NCBI RefSeq assembly: GCF_900177805.1
Contig: NZ_FXAX01000001.1
Span: 868,001 to 932,000 of the forward strand
Origin: Fibrobacter sp. UWB13
GTDB lineage: Bacteria; Fibrobacterota; Fibrobacteria; Fibrobacterales; Fibrobacteraceae
DNA: 64,000 nt
Direction: 5' to 3'
Shown: positions 53,577-62,899 of the stretch, piece after piece
Layout: every line of letters begins with the position of its first letter
Position numbering within the stretch: the stretch's first letter is position 1
The notes under the pieces: generated by a model
Databases searched by the model: none
The model's input: only the letters and a program-made list of their open reading frames with translations
What the model was told of the DNA's origin: nothing
Program-made: the position numbers and the translations under genes

Positions 53577-54356
53577 TTACTTTCTGAAGAAATTGATATT
53601 CAGCCAGCCTTTTTTGCCATCTTCTGTAAGAGCAATTCCGCAAGCAACTGTTTTGTAATTGCCCTTCATATTGAGGTAATGACCGATGTAGGAATAATCC
53701 TCTCTTTTGTCGGGATCGCGTTCGCCGCTAGTCACGAGAGCTTTTTCATCTTCCCACATCATCTTGAGGAAAGCATCGGTTGCTTCAGTTGCAGTTTTGC
53801 GCCAAGAGGTGCTGAAATTCGGCCCCGAGTTTTGTGCGCCTTCGCCGCAGTTGCCAAAATGCCCGTGAGCCTTGTTTTCGGCGAGGTCATCAGCGGCTTC
53901 TTGATCGGTGCAGGTCTGCTTTTCTTCAGGTGCAAGCGTCAGCAGTTCGAGATTTTCTGTCGCACGGTATTCGTTGATTTTAGCGAGGCAATCTTCACGC
54001 CATGTCGCGCTGAAAAAAGAATTTTCTGTCGAAGAAGAGGACTTCGCAGAGGATGAAGATGCAGCGACCTTTTCAGAAGAACTGCTAACAGGTTTCGACG
54101 ATGAAGATGAGGATTTCTCCGAAGACGAAGATGCGGCAAATTTCTCGGACGACGAACTGTGTGTAGACTTTTGAGAAGACGATGAACTGAGCTCGGTATT
54201 TTCAGAAGATGAGCTCACAACTTCTGCAACATCCGGTATTTCTATATAAGTCACGCTACTGCTTTCGGAACAACCCGACACAACACAAGACATTGCAAAG
54301 GCAAAAGTTGCGCAAGTTGCATACTTTGCCATATTACCAAACAAATTAATTTTCAT
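53577..54356 (-). CDS. CAP (SCP/PR1)-domain lipoprotein
   Basis: 259 aa. A signal peptide ends in VVSGCS. A Ser-rich linker of about 70 residues follows, made of SSSSE/SSSSK blocks. The CAP domain covers about 120-259, with INEYRA, HGHFGNCGEGAQNSGPN (conserved His and Glu) and YIGHYLNM. CAP proteins are secreted and bind lipids or glycans; the bacterial role is unclear. The start is placed at the ATG 54356. The poly-Ser linker style is typical of Fibrobacter exported proteins. Confidence 0.88.
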   Translation of the reverse strand: MKINLFGNMAKYATCATFAFAMSCVVSGCSESSSVTYIEIPDVAEVVSSSSENTELSSSSSQKSTHSSSSEKFAASSSSEKSSSSSSKPVSSSSEKVAASSSSAKSSSSTENSFFSATWREDCLAKINEYRATENLELLTLAPEEKQTCTDQEAADDLAENKAHGHFGNCGEGAQNSGPNFSTSWRKTATEATDAFLKMMWEDEKALVTSGERDPDKREDYSYIGHYLNMKGNYKTVACGIALTEDGKKGWLNINFFRK

Positions 54357-54420
54357 AGTAAACCTAAAAAACAACTGGATTCCTCGCGATGCTCGGAATG
54401 ATGGTTTTTCTACTGGATCT

Positions 54421-54441
54421 TTCGACTTCGCTCAGGATGAC
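54421..54441 (+). repeat. GCTCAGGATGAC dispersed repeat
   Basis: Twenty-one bases identical to the copy captured inside tilS (42581-42601). It occupies the spacer between the CAP gene and the ABC-F gene. Confidence 0.8.
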
Positions 54442-54525
54442 ACGTTTAATACATAATAGCTTTTTCGGGTCAGCGATGCACGCGCCCCCTACAATCCCAA
54501 CCCACAATTTACTATCTTTGGCGCC

Positions 54526-56121
54526 ATGCTTAATGTTTCTAATGTCAGTCTCCAGTATGGTAGCCGCGTCCTCTTCAAGGAAGTGAACCTTTCCTTCAAG
54601 AGAGGCAACTGCTACGGTGTCATCGGCGCAAACGGTGCCGGCAAATCCACATTCCTCAAGATTCTTTCGGGCGAACTCGAACCGAACACGGGTGAAGTCA
54701 CAAAGGACCCGGGCGAACGTATCGCCGTTTTGAAGCAGGACCACTTTGCTTACGAAAATAACACGGTCCTCGAAACCGTAATGATGGGTTTCCCAGAACT
54801 TTATGAACTTAGCAAGAAGCGCGACGAACTTTACGCGCTCCCTGAAATGACCGAAGAACAGGGCATGCAGGCCATGGAAATCGAAACGCGCTTTGGCGAA
54901 ATCGGCGGTTACGAAGCCGACTCCAACGCAGCCGTGCTCCTCAAGGGCCTCGGCATTCCCGAAGAATTCCACTACAACTTGATGTCCGAACTCGATGGCG
55001 GCCAGAAGATCCGCGTGCTCCTCGCCCAGGCTCTGTTTGGCAACCCGGACATTTTGCTCTTGGACGAACCGACGAACCACCTTGACTTGGAAACCGTCGG
55101 CTGGCTCGAAGACTACCTCGAACGCTTCGAAAACATCGTGATCGTGGTGAGCCATGACCGTCACTTCTTGAACGCCGTCTGCACGCACACTTGCGATATC
55201 GACTACGGCAAGATCAACATTTACGGCGGTAACTACGAATTCTGGTACGCAGCAAGCCAGCTCGCCCAGAAGCAGCGCAAGGACCAGAACCGCCGCGCTG
55301 AAGAAAAGATTGAAGAACTCAAGGCGTTCATCCGCCGCTTCGCTTCGAACGCCGCTAAGGCTAAGCAGGCAACCAGCCGTAAGAAGCTTTTGGACAAGAT
55401 GACCGTCGAAGAAATGCCGGCCTCCAGCCGTAAGTTCCCGTGGGTGAACTTCAAGATGGACCGCGAACCGGGTAAGATTGTGCTCGAAGTCAAGAACGCC
55501 ACCGTTGATGGCGGCGACGGCATCGTCTGCAAGGGATTCGACTTCTCGCTCGGCAACCAGGACAAGGTCGCTCTCGTCGGTGAATACGACACACTCAAGA
55601 CGGCATTCTTCCAGCTCATTGCCGAAGAAATCAAGGCTCCGGATGGCGTGCTCAAGTGGGGCAACACCATCAGCTACAACTACTTCCCGAAGAACAACGA
55701 CGCTTACTTCAAGACGGACCTCTCTCTCGTGGATTGGCTGCGCCAGTACAGCAAGGAACAGGACGAAACGTTCATCCGCGGATTCCTCGGCCGTATGCTC
55801 TTTACCGGTGAAGAAGCCCTCAAGAGCGCAAACGTGCTCTCCGGTGGTGAAAAGGTGCGCTGCATGCTTTCGAAGATGATGCTCTCGAACGCAAACTGCT
55901 TGCTCCTCGACGAACCGACCGCACACCTCGACTTGGAAGCCATCACCGCATTGAACAACGGTCTCAAGGCTTTCCAGGGTCCGGTCATCTTCTGCTCTCA
56001 GGACCATGAATTTGTCCAAACAGTCGCTAACCGCGTTTTGGAACTCACGCCGAACGGTGTTGTTGACCGCAGCATTACCTTCGACGAATGGCTTGAAACA
56101 AAGAAGACGAAGAAGAAGTAA
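54526..56121 (+). CDS. ABC-F family ATPase (YbiT-like), ribosome-associated
   Basis: 531 aa with two nucleotide-binding domains joined by a charged linker (AAKAKQATSRKKLLDKM). NBD1 has GANGAGKST and LLLDEPTNHLDLE. NBD2 keeps LSGGEKVR and LLLDEPTAHLDLE, but its P-loop reads GEYDTLKT, lacking the central Gly. The phrase KWGNTISYNYFPKNN fits the YbiT branch. ABC-F proteins bind the ribosomal E site and relieve stalled translation; they are not transporters. The degenerate second P-loop resembles what I recall of homologues in Bacteroidota. Monocistronic with its own terminator. Confidence 0.93.
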   Translation: MLNVSNVSLQYGSRVLFKEVNLSFKRGNCYGVIGANGAGKSTFLKILSGELEPNTGEVTKDPGERIAVLKQDHFAYENNTVLETVMMGFPELYELSKKRDELYALPEMTEEQGMQAMEIETRFGEIGGYEADSNAAVLLKGLGIPEEFHYNLMSELDGGQKIRVLLAQALFGNPDILLLDEPTNHLDLETVGWLEDYLERFENIVIVVSHDRHFLNAVCTHTCDIDYGKINIYGGNYEFWYAASQLAQKQRKDQNRRAEEKIEELKAFIRRFASNAAKAKQATSRKKLLDKMTVEEMPASSRKFPWVNFKMDREPGKIVLEVKNATVDGGDGIVCKGFDFSLGNQDKVALVGEYDTLKTAFFQLIAEEIKAPDGVLKWGNTISYNYFPKNNDAYFKTDLSLVDWLRQYSKEQDETFIRGFLGRMLFTGEEALKSANVLSGGEKVRCMLSKMMLSNANCLLLDEPTAHLDLEAITALNNGLKAFQGPVIFCSQDHEFVQTVANRVLELTPNGVVDRSITFDEWLETKKTKKK

Positions 56122-56141
56122 AAATCACTTTGGATTTGAGA

Positions 56142-56176
56142 AATCCCTGTCACAGCAAGTGGCAGGGATTTTTTTC
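56142..56176 (+). terminator. Terminator after the ABC-F gene
   Basis: AATCCCTG-T-CAC pairs with GTG-G-CAGGGATT around AGCAA, followed by TTTTTT. Confidence 0.88.
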
Positions 56177-56326
56177 CACTAAACCTTCATGGCGAGCGGT
56201 ACTCACACACGCATTAAATTCGTCTCTATCAATCATACTAGAGCCTCCATCATCAACTCGTTTAATATACTTTTTTCGAGAATTGGTCGGCAAGAGGGCG
56301 GAATTTTGTAGAATTTGAGCTTTTTT

Positions 56327-56881
56327 CTAATCCCATTCGACATTGCGGTTGTACGTTCCGTTACGCATTTGGACGTGCAAGTGTTCGTTTTCCAGCCCAA
56401 TATCTTCGTGCAAGACTGTATAACGTTTTCCCAAGAAGTCACGCACCATTTGCGCAATCTCTATACGTTTTTCAAGGCTCCCCATATTCTTGATTCTAAA
56501 GTCGAGCGCAGCCCCCACATAATGAGCAGACCCTGCAGAATGCCCTTCGTAATCATTGGCACTTGTAATTAGCGGTTTGTATTCTTCATCATTCGATGCT
56601 ATATGATAAACACTCACAACCACTGAAATAGCGCTATCCATTTCAGGGCGGAGCTTTTTAAAACATACCCCCGGTTTGTGCAATGTCATCGAAAGCATCT
56701 CCTCATGATATTCCTGTTGTGCAGGATCGCGATGCATTTCAAAAGATTGCTCAACAATCTCCGTTTGAGGAACGCATTCGGAACTATCCTCGCTACAGCC
56801 AAGAATACCAAAAACACCAATAGCAAGGCTCTTGCTGAGAGTCCCAATACCACTAATCATCTTTTCAAGAATTTCAAACAT
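56327..56881 (-). CDS. Lipoprotein resembling M15 peptidases (D-Ala-D-Ala cleaving type)
   Basis: 184 aa from the ATG at 56881, chosen because GGAG precedes it and a signal peptide with lipobox GILGCS then starts at the N-terminus. The C-terminal half has SAHYVGAALDF (His and Asp ligands) and, about 50 residues later, NEHLHVQM (His-x-His), the zinc-site pattern of M15-type peptidoglycan peptidases. It should act on peptidoglycan stem peptides in the periplasm. Monocistronic; divergent from the AAA+ gene. Confidence 0.8.
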   Translation of the reverse strand: MFEILEKMISGIGTLSKSLAIGVFGILGCSEDSSECVPQTEIVEQSFEMHRDPAQQEYHEEMLSMTLHKPGVCFKKLRPEMDSAISVVVSVYHIASNDEEYKPLITSANDYEGHSAGSAHYVGAALDFRIKNMGSLEKRIEIAQMVRDFLGKRYTVLHEDIGLENEHLHVQMRNGTYNRNVEWD

Positions 56882-56980
56882 ATACCATCTCCTTGAAGCC
56901 TCATTTATATATCGCTTATGATTTGCAATATGTAAACAAGAAAAAGAATTTCTTCTCAAACGCAAATCTATATTTAACCC

Positions 56981-57009
56981 TTGACAAAAAAAGTCATTTT
57001 TACTATATT
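56981..57009 (+). promoter_or_regulatory. Promoter of the tandem AAA+ ATPase gene
   Basis: TTGACA (56981-56986), a 17-nt spacer and TATATT (57004-57009), the same perfect spacing and hexamers as the lexA promoter. Transcription would start near 57016, giving an mRNA leader of about 150 nt. Confidence 0.8.
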
Positions 57010-57118
57010 TGGAAGCGTGATGCAAAAATCATGCATACACTAAAATTCATTTTTCAATTTTAATTTTCCATAAAATTCTTTTTTAAACGCCCCCATAAAA
57101 AAAAAATTTGGGGATATT

Positions 57119-57141
57119 GTACCCTTTTGAATAAAAGGTAC
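57119..57141 (+). promoter_or_regulatory. Dyad in the leader of the AAA+ gene
   Basis: GTACC-C-TTTT-GAAT-AAAA-GGTAC is a near-perfect inverted repeat ending 27 nt before the ATG. An upstream CCCC...GGGG pair (57090-57113) could form a second hairpin. They may act in mRNA-level control. Confidence 0.4.
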
Positions 57142-57168
57142 GGTATTCTCGCTATATATGAGGTCATC

Positions 57169-59454
57169 ATGAATAAAAAAGAATACTTCCAGAACATCGC
57201 CAACAAGCTCCAGAGCAACGCACCGCAAGGCTGCACAAGCTCCAAGTTCACACTCTTGAAGGTGCTGGAATACTGGGTTCGTTACTTACAAGCTAATCAA
57301 GACTATCTCAACCCCGAAGCGGTTGTCGGCCTCATGGATTTTGAAACGCAAACCGAGTTCGTCAACGCACTTGCCCAAATTGACAGACAAAACAAGCTCG
57401 AAGGTTCCGCACCACTCGCTGTCGCACGAGGAAACTACTGTGGTCCGCACGGAGCAATCTTCCTCAAAAAATACCCACACAAAGATTTCCACATCGAGGT
57501 TGCCCGCAGCATCGAAAACATCAAACACCTTACCAAGGACGTTTTCACCGATGATGAATGGAAGCGTTTCCTCAATACCGTCATTCCGCTGTTCATGAAA
57601 TTCGCCTGGCAGGAACTCAACAAAGGCACCGACGAAAGCGACTCGACCATGCAGCGCGTCGAAAAACTCCAGGAAATGTTCCACCTGAGCGATGACGAAA
57701 TCGAAATCATTCTCTATCTCTGGATACAGGAATACGACGAAATGGAAGTCAAGGGCGTCAAGAGACGCTTGACTTGCGGGATGAGGACTCGTTTCTCGGA
57801 AAAGGACTTGGAACTCATCCCCATCGCGACCGGACTTTCCAAGCAGCGCCTTTCTGAACTAACCAACAGCGACGCGCTCATCTCCAAGCTCGGCATTCTT
57901 GACAACGATATGGATCTGGACGGGGACATTGTCCGCCACCTGAATGGTCAAAACGAGATTACCAAAGTTGGCGATATCGGCATTGCTGAAGATTCCAAAA
58001 TTCCGTTTGAGACGCTCGCCAAGGACCGCCCGGAAGCTGACACACTCGTGTACTTGCTTGCCAATCACGATTACAAGAAGCCGCTCAACATTCTGTTCTA
58101 CGGTCGCGCGGGTACCGGCAAGACAGAGCTTTCAAAAGCACTCGCCAATGAACTCGGGCTCAAGATGTACACCATCAAAGCGCCGGCGGAGCAAGACCGA
58201 TTCGGTGGCGATGGCGGCATGTACGACGCGATTCTCCGCCGCCGCGTGCGCACACTCCGACTCGCTGCCTGGCAATGCGAAAACACAAACGCCATCATCC
58301 TCGTCGATGAAGCCGACCAGATGCTGAACTGGCTTGAAAAAGGGATGCTCAACATGCTCATGGAAGACATCCACACGCCCATCATCTGGATTTCGAATTC
58401 TATGACGTTCGTCGAAGAAAGCACCCGCCGCCGTTTCGACTTTTCGATGGAATTCAAGAACTTTACGGCGGAAAAACGCGCTTTGCAGCTGCACTCCGTG
58501 TTGAACGCGCTCCACGTTCCCGACATGATCAGTGAAGAAGATATCCAGAACATCGCTGCGGAATATCCCGTTACGGTCGGAGGCTACACCAAGGCAGTCC
58601 AAAACGCCATCCCCGCCGCCAAGCAGGACAAGGGAATCGCGGTCACCGTCATCCGCAAGATGCTCGATGCCCACGCGAATTTGCTCAACATCGCCCGCGA
58701 CAACACCCGCGAAAAGACAACGCACGCTCCCGCCTACACGTTGACCGGGCTCAACATCGACCAGAACATCGACGACATCGTTGAAATCGCCGAGAACTTC
58801 AATGGTATTTGGGACAAGTTAAACGACAAAGACGCTGCGCAGTCACTGAACATTCTGCTCTACGGCGCACCGGGAACCGGCAAGACAGAATTCGTGCGAT
58901 TCCTCGCCCGCAAGCTGAACAGAAATCTCGTCGTCAAACGCGCTAGCGACTTGCTCGGGATGTACGTCGGCGAAACCGAAGCCAAAATCAAGGCGGCTTT
59001 CGAAGAAGCCGAAGAACAAAAAGCCATTCTCTTCTTCGATGAAGCCGATAGCTTCTTAAACGACCGCAATGGCGCCGTCCGCAATTTCGAAGTAACGCAG
59101 GTCAACGAACTCTTGACGCAGATGGAAAACTTCAACGGGATTTTCATCGCCGCCACAAACTTCAACGCTCGACTCGACAACGCCTCCCGCCGCCGCTTCG
59201 CGATCAAGGTCAAATTCGATTACCTCACCCGCGAAGGAATCGAAACCGTATGGCACTCGTTCTTCCCCAAGCTCGAATGCCCCGCACAGGTCAAGCACAT
59301 GACGACGCTCGCCCCGGGCGACTTCAGCGCGGTCTACAACCAGTTACGTTACTTGCCTGCACACAAGCTCACCGCCGAATGCATCGCTGACGCTCTCGAA
59401 AAAGAAGTCGAAGCGAAGGAAGGTTGCGACAACAAGAGAAGGATGGGGTTCTAA
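57169..59454 (+). CDS. Tandem AAA+ ATPase of unknown role
   Basis: 761 aa from the ATG at 57169 (GAGGT 4 nt upstream). Residues 1-300 are a helical region without a known domain (LGILDNDMDLDGD near its end). AAA module 1 has GRAGTGKTE and ILVDEADQML with RRRFDF as arginine finger. Module 2 has GAPGTGKTE, YVGETEAKI (pore-loop region), ILFFDEADSFL and AATNFNARLDNASRRRF. Both sites look catalytically complete, as in remodelling unfoldases of the Cdc48/ClpA-like style. No protease or adaptor gene adjoins. Own promoter with long leader and own terminator. Confidence 0.88.
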   Translation: MNKKEYFQNIANKLQSNAPQGCTSSKFTLLKVLEYWVRYLQANQDYLNPEAVVGLMDFETQTEFVNALAQIDRQNKLEGSAPLAVARGNYCGPHGAIFLKKYPHKDFHIEVARSIENIKHLTKDVFTDDEWKRFLNTVIPLFMKFAWQELNKGTDESDSTMQRVEKLQEMFHLSDDEIEIILYLWIQEYDEMEVKGVKRRLTCGMRTRFSEKDLELIPIATGLSKQRLSELTNSDALISKLGILDNDMDLDGDIVRHLNGQNEITKVGDIGIAEDSKIPFETLAKDRPEADTLVYLLANHDYKKPLNILFYGRAGTGKTELSKALANELGLKMYTIKAPAEQDRFGGDGGMYDAILRRRVRTLRLAAWQCENTNAIILVDEADQMLNWLEKGMLNMLMEDIHTPIIWISNSMTFVEESTRRRFDFSMEFKNFTAEKRALQLHSVLNALHVPDMISEEDIQNIAAEYPVTVGGYTKAVQNAIPAAKQDKGIAVTVIRKMLDAHANLLNIARDNTREKTTHAPAYTLTGLNIDQNIDDIVEIAENFNGIWDKLNDKDAAQSLNILLYGAPGTGKTEFVRFLARKLNRNLVVKRASDLLGMYVGETEAKIKAAFEEAEEQKAILFFDEADSFLNDRNGAVRNFEVTQVNELLTQMENFNGIFIAATNFNARLDNASRRRFAIKVKFDYLTREGIETVWHSFFPKLECPAQVKHMTTLAPGDFSAVYNQLRYLPAHKLTAECIADALEKEVEAKEGCDNKRRMGF

Positions 59455-59464
59455 AACGAGAAAG

Positions 59465-59495
59465 CTCCGCAGACATTAATCTGCGGAGTTTTTTT
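59465..59495 (+). terminator. Terminator after the AAA+ gene
   Basis: CTCCGCAGA pairs perfectly with TCTGCGGAG around CATTAA, followed by TTTTTTT. Confidence 0.93.
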
Positions 59496-59512
59496 ATACG
59501 AAATTCTTTTAC

Positions 59513-59549
59513 ACAAAAAAATGGCCCGCCGGTTTGAATGCCGACGGGT
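59513..59549 (-). terminator. Terminator after the DUF285 repeat gene
   Basis: On the minus strand CCCGTCGG pairs with CCGGCGGG (one G-U), followed after 3 nt by TTTTTTT. Confidence 0.8.
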
Positions 59550-59559
59550 CTATATCGTT

Positions 59560-61380
59560 TTATTTTTCCTTATACCAAGGCGGAAGGGAATTTTCTTCCT
59601 CTAGAATAGAATCCGAGAACATATTATCCATACTGACATCATCAGAAACATTCCACAGGCTGATGTCACCAATAAAAAGGGAATCATAGAACATTTCGTC
59701 CATATTTTTCACATTTGATACATTCCACTGACTGATACCATCACTAAAACCACAGAATATTTCCCTTGTATAAGAGAACATTGAATACATATTAATCACA
59801 TTTGATACATTCCATTGGCTTATATCGCCATCAAATTCGGAATAACAGAACATTAAGCTCATGTCTGTCACTTTTGAAACATCCCACTTACTAATATCGC
59901 CCATAAAACGGCTCCACCAAAACATTCCACTCATATTAGTCACATTCGACACATCCCATTGGCTGATATCGCCATTAAAAAAGCATCGATTCTTAATTTT
60001 CTTAGGTACACAAGCAAAACCAGTTATTGCCAAATCGTCGCAATAATCATAATCCCCAACACCAAATAAATTACTCATATCAGTCACATGCGACACATCG
60101 ATGTAATTCAAATCGCACTCTAAACCATTTTTTTCAATAGCGACATCAATGATACTCAAAAGATGCTTTCTATTTTTAGCAACAATCTTTTTTTCTGGTA
60201 CAATTTTTTTATACCACAAAGGAAGACTATTCGCCCATTCCAAATTAGAATCGGTAAACATGTCTTCAATACAAGTTCCTTCAGCAACATTCCAAAGCTC
60301 AACATCACCAGCAAACCAAGATTTAGAAAACAAGTATCTCATATCCGTCACATTCGACACATTCCATTGACTGATATTACCGTTAAATTCGGAGCAACTA
60401 AACATATATTTCATTTCAGTCACTTTGGAGACATCCCATTGGCTGATATTACCGTTAAATTGAGACTCTCTAAACATGCCCCACATATTCTCCACGTTCG
60501 ACACATTCCACTGGCTGATGTCACCATTAAATCGAGAATTTGCAAACATCCGCCCCATATCCGTCACGTTCAACACACTCCATCGACTGATATCACCATT
60601 AAATTTGGAGCCATTAAACATGTCGCTCATATCCGTCACGTTCGACACATTCCATTGACTGATATTACCGTTAAATTCGGAGCAACTAAACATATATTTC
60701 ATTTCAGTCACTTTGGAGACATTCCATTGGCTAATATCGCCATTAAACTTAGAGTCAAAGAACATCCAACTCATATCCGTCACCTTTGAGACATCCCATT
60801 GACTGATATCGCCTTTAAATTGAGAGTTTTCAAACATGAAACTCATATCCGTCACCTTTGAGACATCCCATTGGCTGATATTACCGTTAAATTGAGACTC
60901 TCTAAACATGCCCCACATATTCTCCACGTTCGACACATTCCACTGGCTGATGTCACCATTAAATCGAGAATTTGCAAACATCCGCCCCATATCCGTCACG
61001 TTCGACACATCCCAATGGCTGATGTCGCCGTTGAATTGAGAATTTGCAAACATCCGCCCCATATCCGTCACGTTCGATACATTCCATTGGCTGATATCGC
61101 CTTTGAAGTGTGAATTATTAAACATGCCCCACATATTCTCCACGTTCGACACATTCCACTGGCTGATATCTCCGTTAAACAAACTTCTTTTTTTTGTTTT
61201 TCGAAGCTCGTCATCAAATTTTTCTTCAGGAATATCATCTTCAAACGGATCGACTCCAAACAACTCGTGCATATCCGTCACACGCGATACATCGATAAAA
61301 TTCAAATCGCATTCAAGACCATTTTCTTCAATAGCCTTATCTATTAATTCAATGAGATGTTCTCTGTTCCAGGCGATCAT
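59560..61380 (-). CDS. DUF285/BspA-like repeat protein, two modules
   Basis: 606 aa. A header ([31 protein letters not shown]) precedes thirteen 24-residue repeats (68-379, consensus [20 protein letters not shown]). A second header ([17 protein letters not shown]) at about 403 precedes five more repeats. The repeat is the BspA-type leucine-rich unit found in adhesins and Mycoplasma lipoproteins. No signal peptide or lipobox is present when the ATG at 61380 (GAGG upstream) is used. Blocks of 144 and 82 bp are exactly duplicated inside the gene, at 432- and 288-bp offsets (6 and 4 repeat units), showing active repeat turnover. Binding role inferred. Confidence 0.9.
   Translation of the reverse strand: MIAWNREHLIELIDKAIEENGLECDLNFIDVSRVTDMHELFGVDPFEDDIPEEKFDDELRKTKKRSLFNGDISQWNVSNVENMWGMFNNSHFKGDISQWNVSNVTDMGRMFANSQFNGDISHWDVSNVTDMGRMFANSRFNGDISQWNVSNVENMWGMFRESQFNGNISQWDVSKVTDMSFMFENSQFKGDISQWDVSKVTDMSWMFFDSKFNGDISQWNVSKVTEMKYMFSCSEFNGNISQWNVSNVTDMSDMFNGSKFNGDISRWSVLNVTDMGRMFANSRFNGDISQWNVSNVENMWGMFRESQFNGNISQWDVSKVTEMKYMFSCSEFNGNISQWNVSNVTDMRYLFSKSWFAGDVELWNVAEGTCIEDMFTDSNLEWANSLPLWYKKIVPEKKIVAKNRKHLLSIIDVAIEKNGLECDLNYIDVSHVTDMSNLFGVGDYDYCDDLAITGFACVPKKIKNRCFFNGDISQWDVSNVTNMSGMFWWSRFMGDISKWDVSKVTDMSLMFCYSEFDGDISQWNVSNVINMYSMFSYTREIFCGFSDGISQWNVSNVKNMDEMFYDSLFIGDISLWNVSDDVSMDNMFSDSILEEENSLPPWYKEK
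60428..60571 (-). repeat. 144-bp internal repeat, identical to 60860-61003
   Basis: Two full 72-bp repeat units are identical to a block 432 bp away. A second pair, 60353-60434 and 60641-60722 (82 bp), is identical at 288-bp offset. Confidence 0.9.
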
Positions 61381-61459
61381 AATAAATCCTCTTTGATGTT
61401 TTTTAGAAATATACAATATAAAATTAAATCACAAACTCAAAGCCTAGATTAACCATGTT

Positions 61460-61493
61460 AAAAAAAGCCCCACCAACATAAAAGTTAGTGGAA
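61460..61493 (-). terminator. Terminator after the 226-aa unknown gene
   Basis: On the minus strand CCACTAAC pairs with GTTGGTGG (one mismatch/wobble) around 6 nt, followed by GGCTTTTTTT. Confidence 0.75.
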
Positions 61494-61514
61494 CCCAGGA
61501 TTATATACTAAGCA

Positions 61515-62195
61515 CTAAATATCTTCGAATACATCGTCAGGAGCATTATATAGATTGCTTTGGGGAGTCGCTAAATCGACATCTTTTTTTTCTTGTTCCT
61601 GTTCCGGTTCATCCGGCTTGTAGCCAGCCTTCAAAACATCCCTGACTCTGTCCAGAAGGTACTGCACTTTAGATGAAACTGCGACCTTAGACTTTTTCGA
61701 GACATTCCATTTAAGCAGAGCATCATTCAATTGTCCCTGCATAGCAGTGAAGATGCACGACAACATAAATTCACTTGTTCGATTTTGAATGCCATTACGC
61801 ATCAGACAGAATCGGTCTAAAATTTTTTTGACATCAGCCAGTAGGAATTCTTCTTCAGAATCTCTTTGGGTAAATTCCTTCCAGTACGTCAGATGCATCT
61901 GCGGCCATCTAGTCAATCCTTCATAGAACTCCTTAAAACCATCATAATTGAACGTTTGGTTGTAAGAACATTCATCCCACATGGCTATGGTAACTGCGAA
62001 ATGAAATAGAAATACACTAGATAGAACAAAATGACGGTCCGGATTTTCCTTGGACAAAGCCAAGTTCTTAGCCTGGATTTCAGACCATAATTCATTATGA
62101 TAGTCGATGCAGAACCAACCATCATATCTTGGTTCTGTGTTAAAGATTTTCTTGATGTCTTCTTTGTATTCATTTTCCAAATAATTTTTAATCAC
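61515..62195 (-). CDS. Unknown protein, 226 aa
   Basis: Start GTG at 62195, with AAGGAT 5 nt upstream. The longer frame starts with TTG inside a hairpin and is rejected. The body is helical with many aromatics (FKEFYEGLTRWPQMHLTYWKEF) and a highly charged tail (PDEPEQEQEKKDVD). One mildly hydrophobic stretch (HFVLSSVFLFHFAVTIAMW, about residues 55-73) is either buried or a membrane segment. No family is recognised. It lies between two genes on the same strand in a lineage-specific block with DUF285 proteins. Confidence 0.65.
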   Translation of the reverse strand: MIKNYLENEYKEDIKKIFNTEPRYDGWFCIDYHNELWSEIQAKNLALSKENPDRHFVLSSVFLFHFAVTIAMWDECSYNQTFNYDGFKEFYEGLTRWPQMHLTYWKEFTQRDSEEEFLLADVKKILDRFCLMRNGIQNRTSEFMLSCIFTAMQGQLNDALLKWNVSKKSKVAVSSKVQYLLDRVRDVLKAGYKPDEPEQEQEKKDVDLATPQSNLYNAPDDVFEDI

Positions 62196-62233
62196 AATTA
62201 TATCCTTGTAAAAAAGAAATAGATACAATAAAC

Positions 62234-62264
62234 CCCACCCATATATTATCGTCAAATGGGTGGG
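62234..62264 (-). terminator. Hairpin between two unknown genes
   Basis: A perfect 9-bp stem, CCCACCCAT (62234-62242) with ATGGGTGGG (62256-62264), lies 37 nt past the stop of the gene at 62301. The T run after it is weak, so attenuator or terminator are both possible. Confidence 0.5.
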
Positions 62265-62300
62265 AATTGTAAAGAGCCTCGATTTCTAGAGGCAACCGAA

Positions 62301-62645
62301 TTAATAATCTATTGTCTGACGAATCCATTGACGAAAACACAGTGACTTATTTTCGCTTTTAACATCAACAAAATCAGAGCAATCTATTTCGATATGAGTC
62401 TTATTCGCATCAGAAGTCTTTGCCCTAACGATATTCCTGTTAATCGCACCCGCAGGAACAACGACCAACCTAATTTTCTGTTCTTCAGGATCATTCAGAA
62501 TGATTTTCCATTCGTTCTGCAAGAACGAGAATTCCGAATTAATCCAATAAACGTCTTTTCCTTTATTTCGTGACGCAAACGTAATGTTGCCTTCAATGTG
62601 GATTCCATTTTGACGAAGTAATTCGACAGCTTCTTTTTTATTCAT
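62301..62645 (-). CDS. Unknown protein, 114 aa
   Basis: Starts MNKKEAVELLRQNGIHIEGN, with AAAGGGA upstream of the ATG. An N-terminal helix of SAP- or HTH-like length is followed by beta strands (ITFASRNKGKDVYWIN, EWKIILNDPEEQKIRLVVV). No known domain is identified. A consensus promoter lies about 150 nt upstream, leaving a long leader as in the AAA+ gene. Confidence 0.65.
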   Translation of the reverse strand: MNKKEAVELLRQNGIHIEGNITFASRNKGKDVYWINSEFSFLQNEWKIILNDPEEQKIRLVVVPAGAINRNIVRAKTSDANKTHIEIDCSDFVDVKSENKSLCFRQWIRQTIDY

Positions 62646-62792
62646 AGAATGATTCCCTTTTTGAAAAAAAATGAGTGAAAAAATGAATTTCGATGGATAC
62701 AGAGAAAAACTCAAAAAAATCTATTTTTTCTCTATAAAAAATCAACAATTTCTATTAAACAATTAAAAAATAAATTTCACAAAAGCTGTGCA

Positions 62793-62821
62793 AATATAGT
62801 AAAAAGCGCCCTATTTGTCAA
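62793..62821 (-). promoter_or_regulatory. Promoter of the 114-aa unknown gene
   Basis: Read on the minus strand, TTGACA (62821-62816), a 17-nt spacer and TATATT (62798-62793). The sequence CTTTTTACTATATTTG around the -10 closely resembles that of the AAA+ promoter. Confidence 0.75.
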
Positions 62822-62847
62822 GGTCAAGAATTGACATAAACAATAAA

Positions 62848-62881
62848 GGAGCAACCCTCTTTTTTTACGGAGAGTTGTTCC
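62848..62881 (-). terminator. Hairpin after the retropepsin-like gene
   Basis: GGAGCAACCCTCT pairs with AGAGTTGTTCC on opposite arms (wobbles allowed) just past the stop at 62900. The T tract on the minus strand is short. Confidence 0.4.
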
Positions 62882-62899
62882 ATACTTAATAGATTTCTG

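Noticed and set aside
54526-56121. Degenerate second P-loop in the ABC-F protein as a sign of a dead or new protein
   Set aside because: I recall similar degeneration in YbiT-like homologues of Bacteroidota; the signature and Walker B motifs are intact, so I treat it as a family trait.
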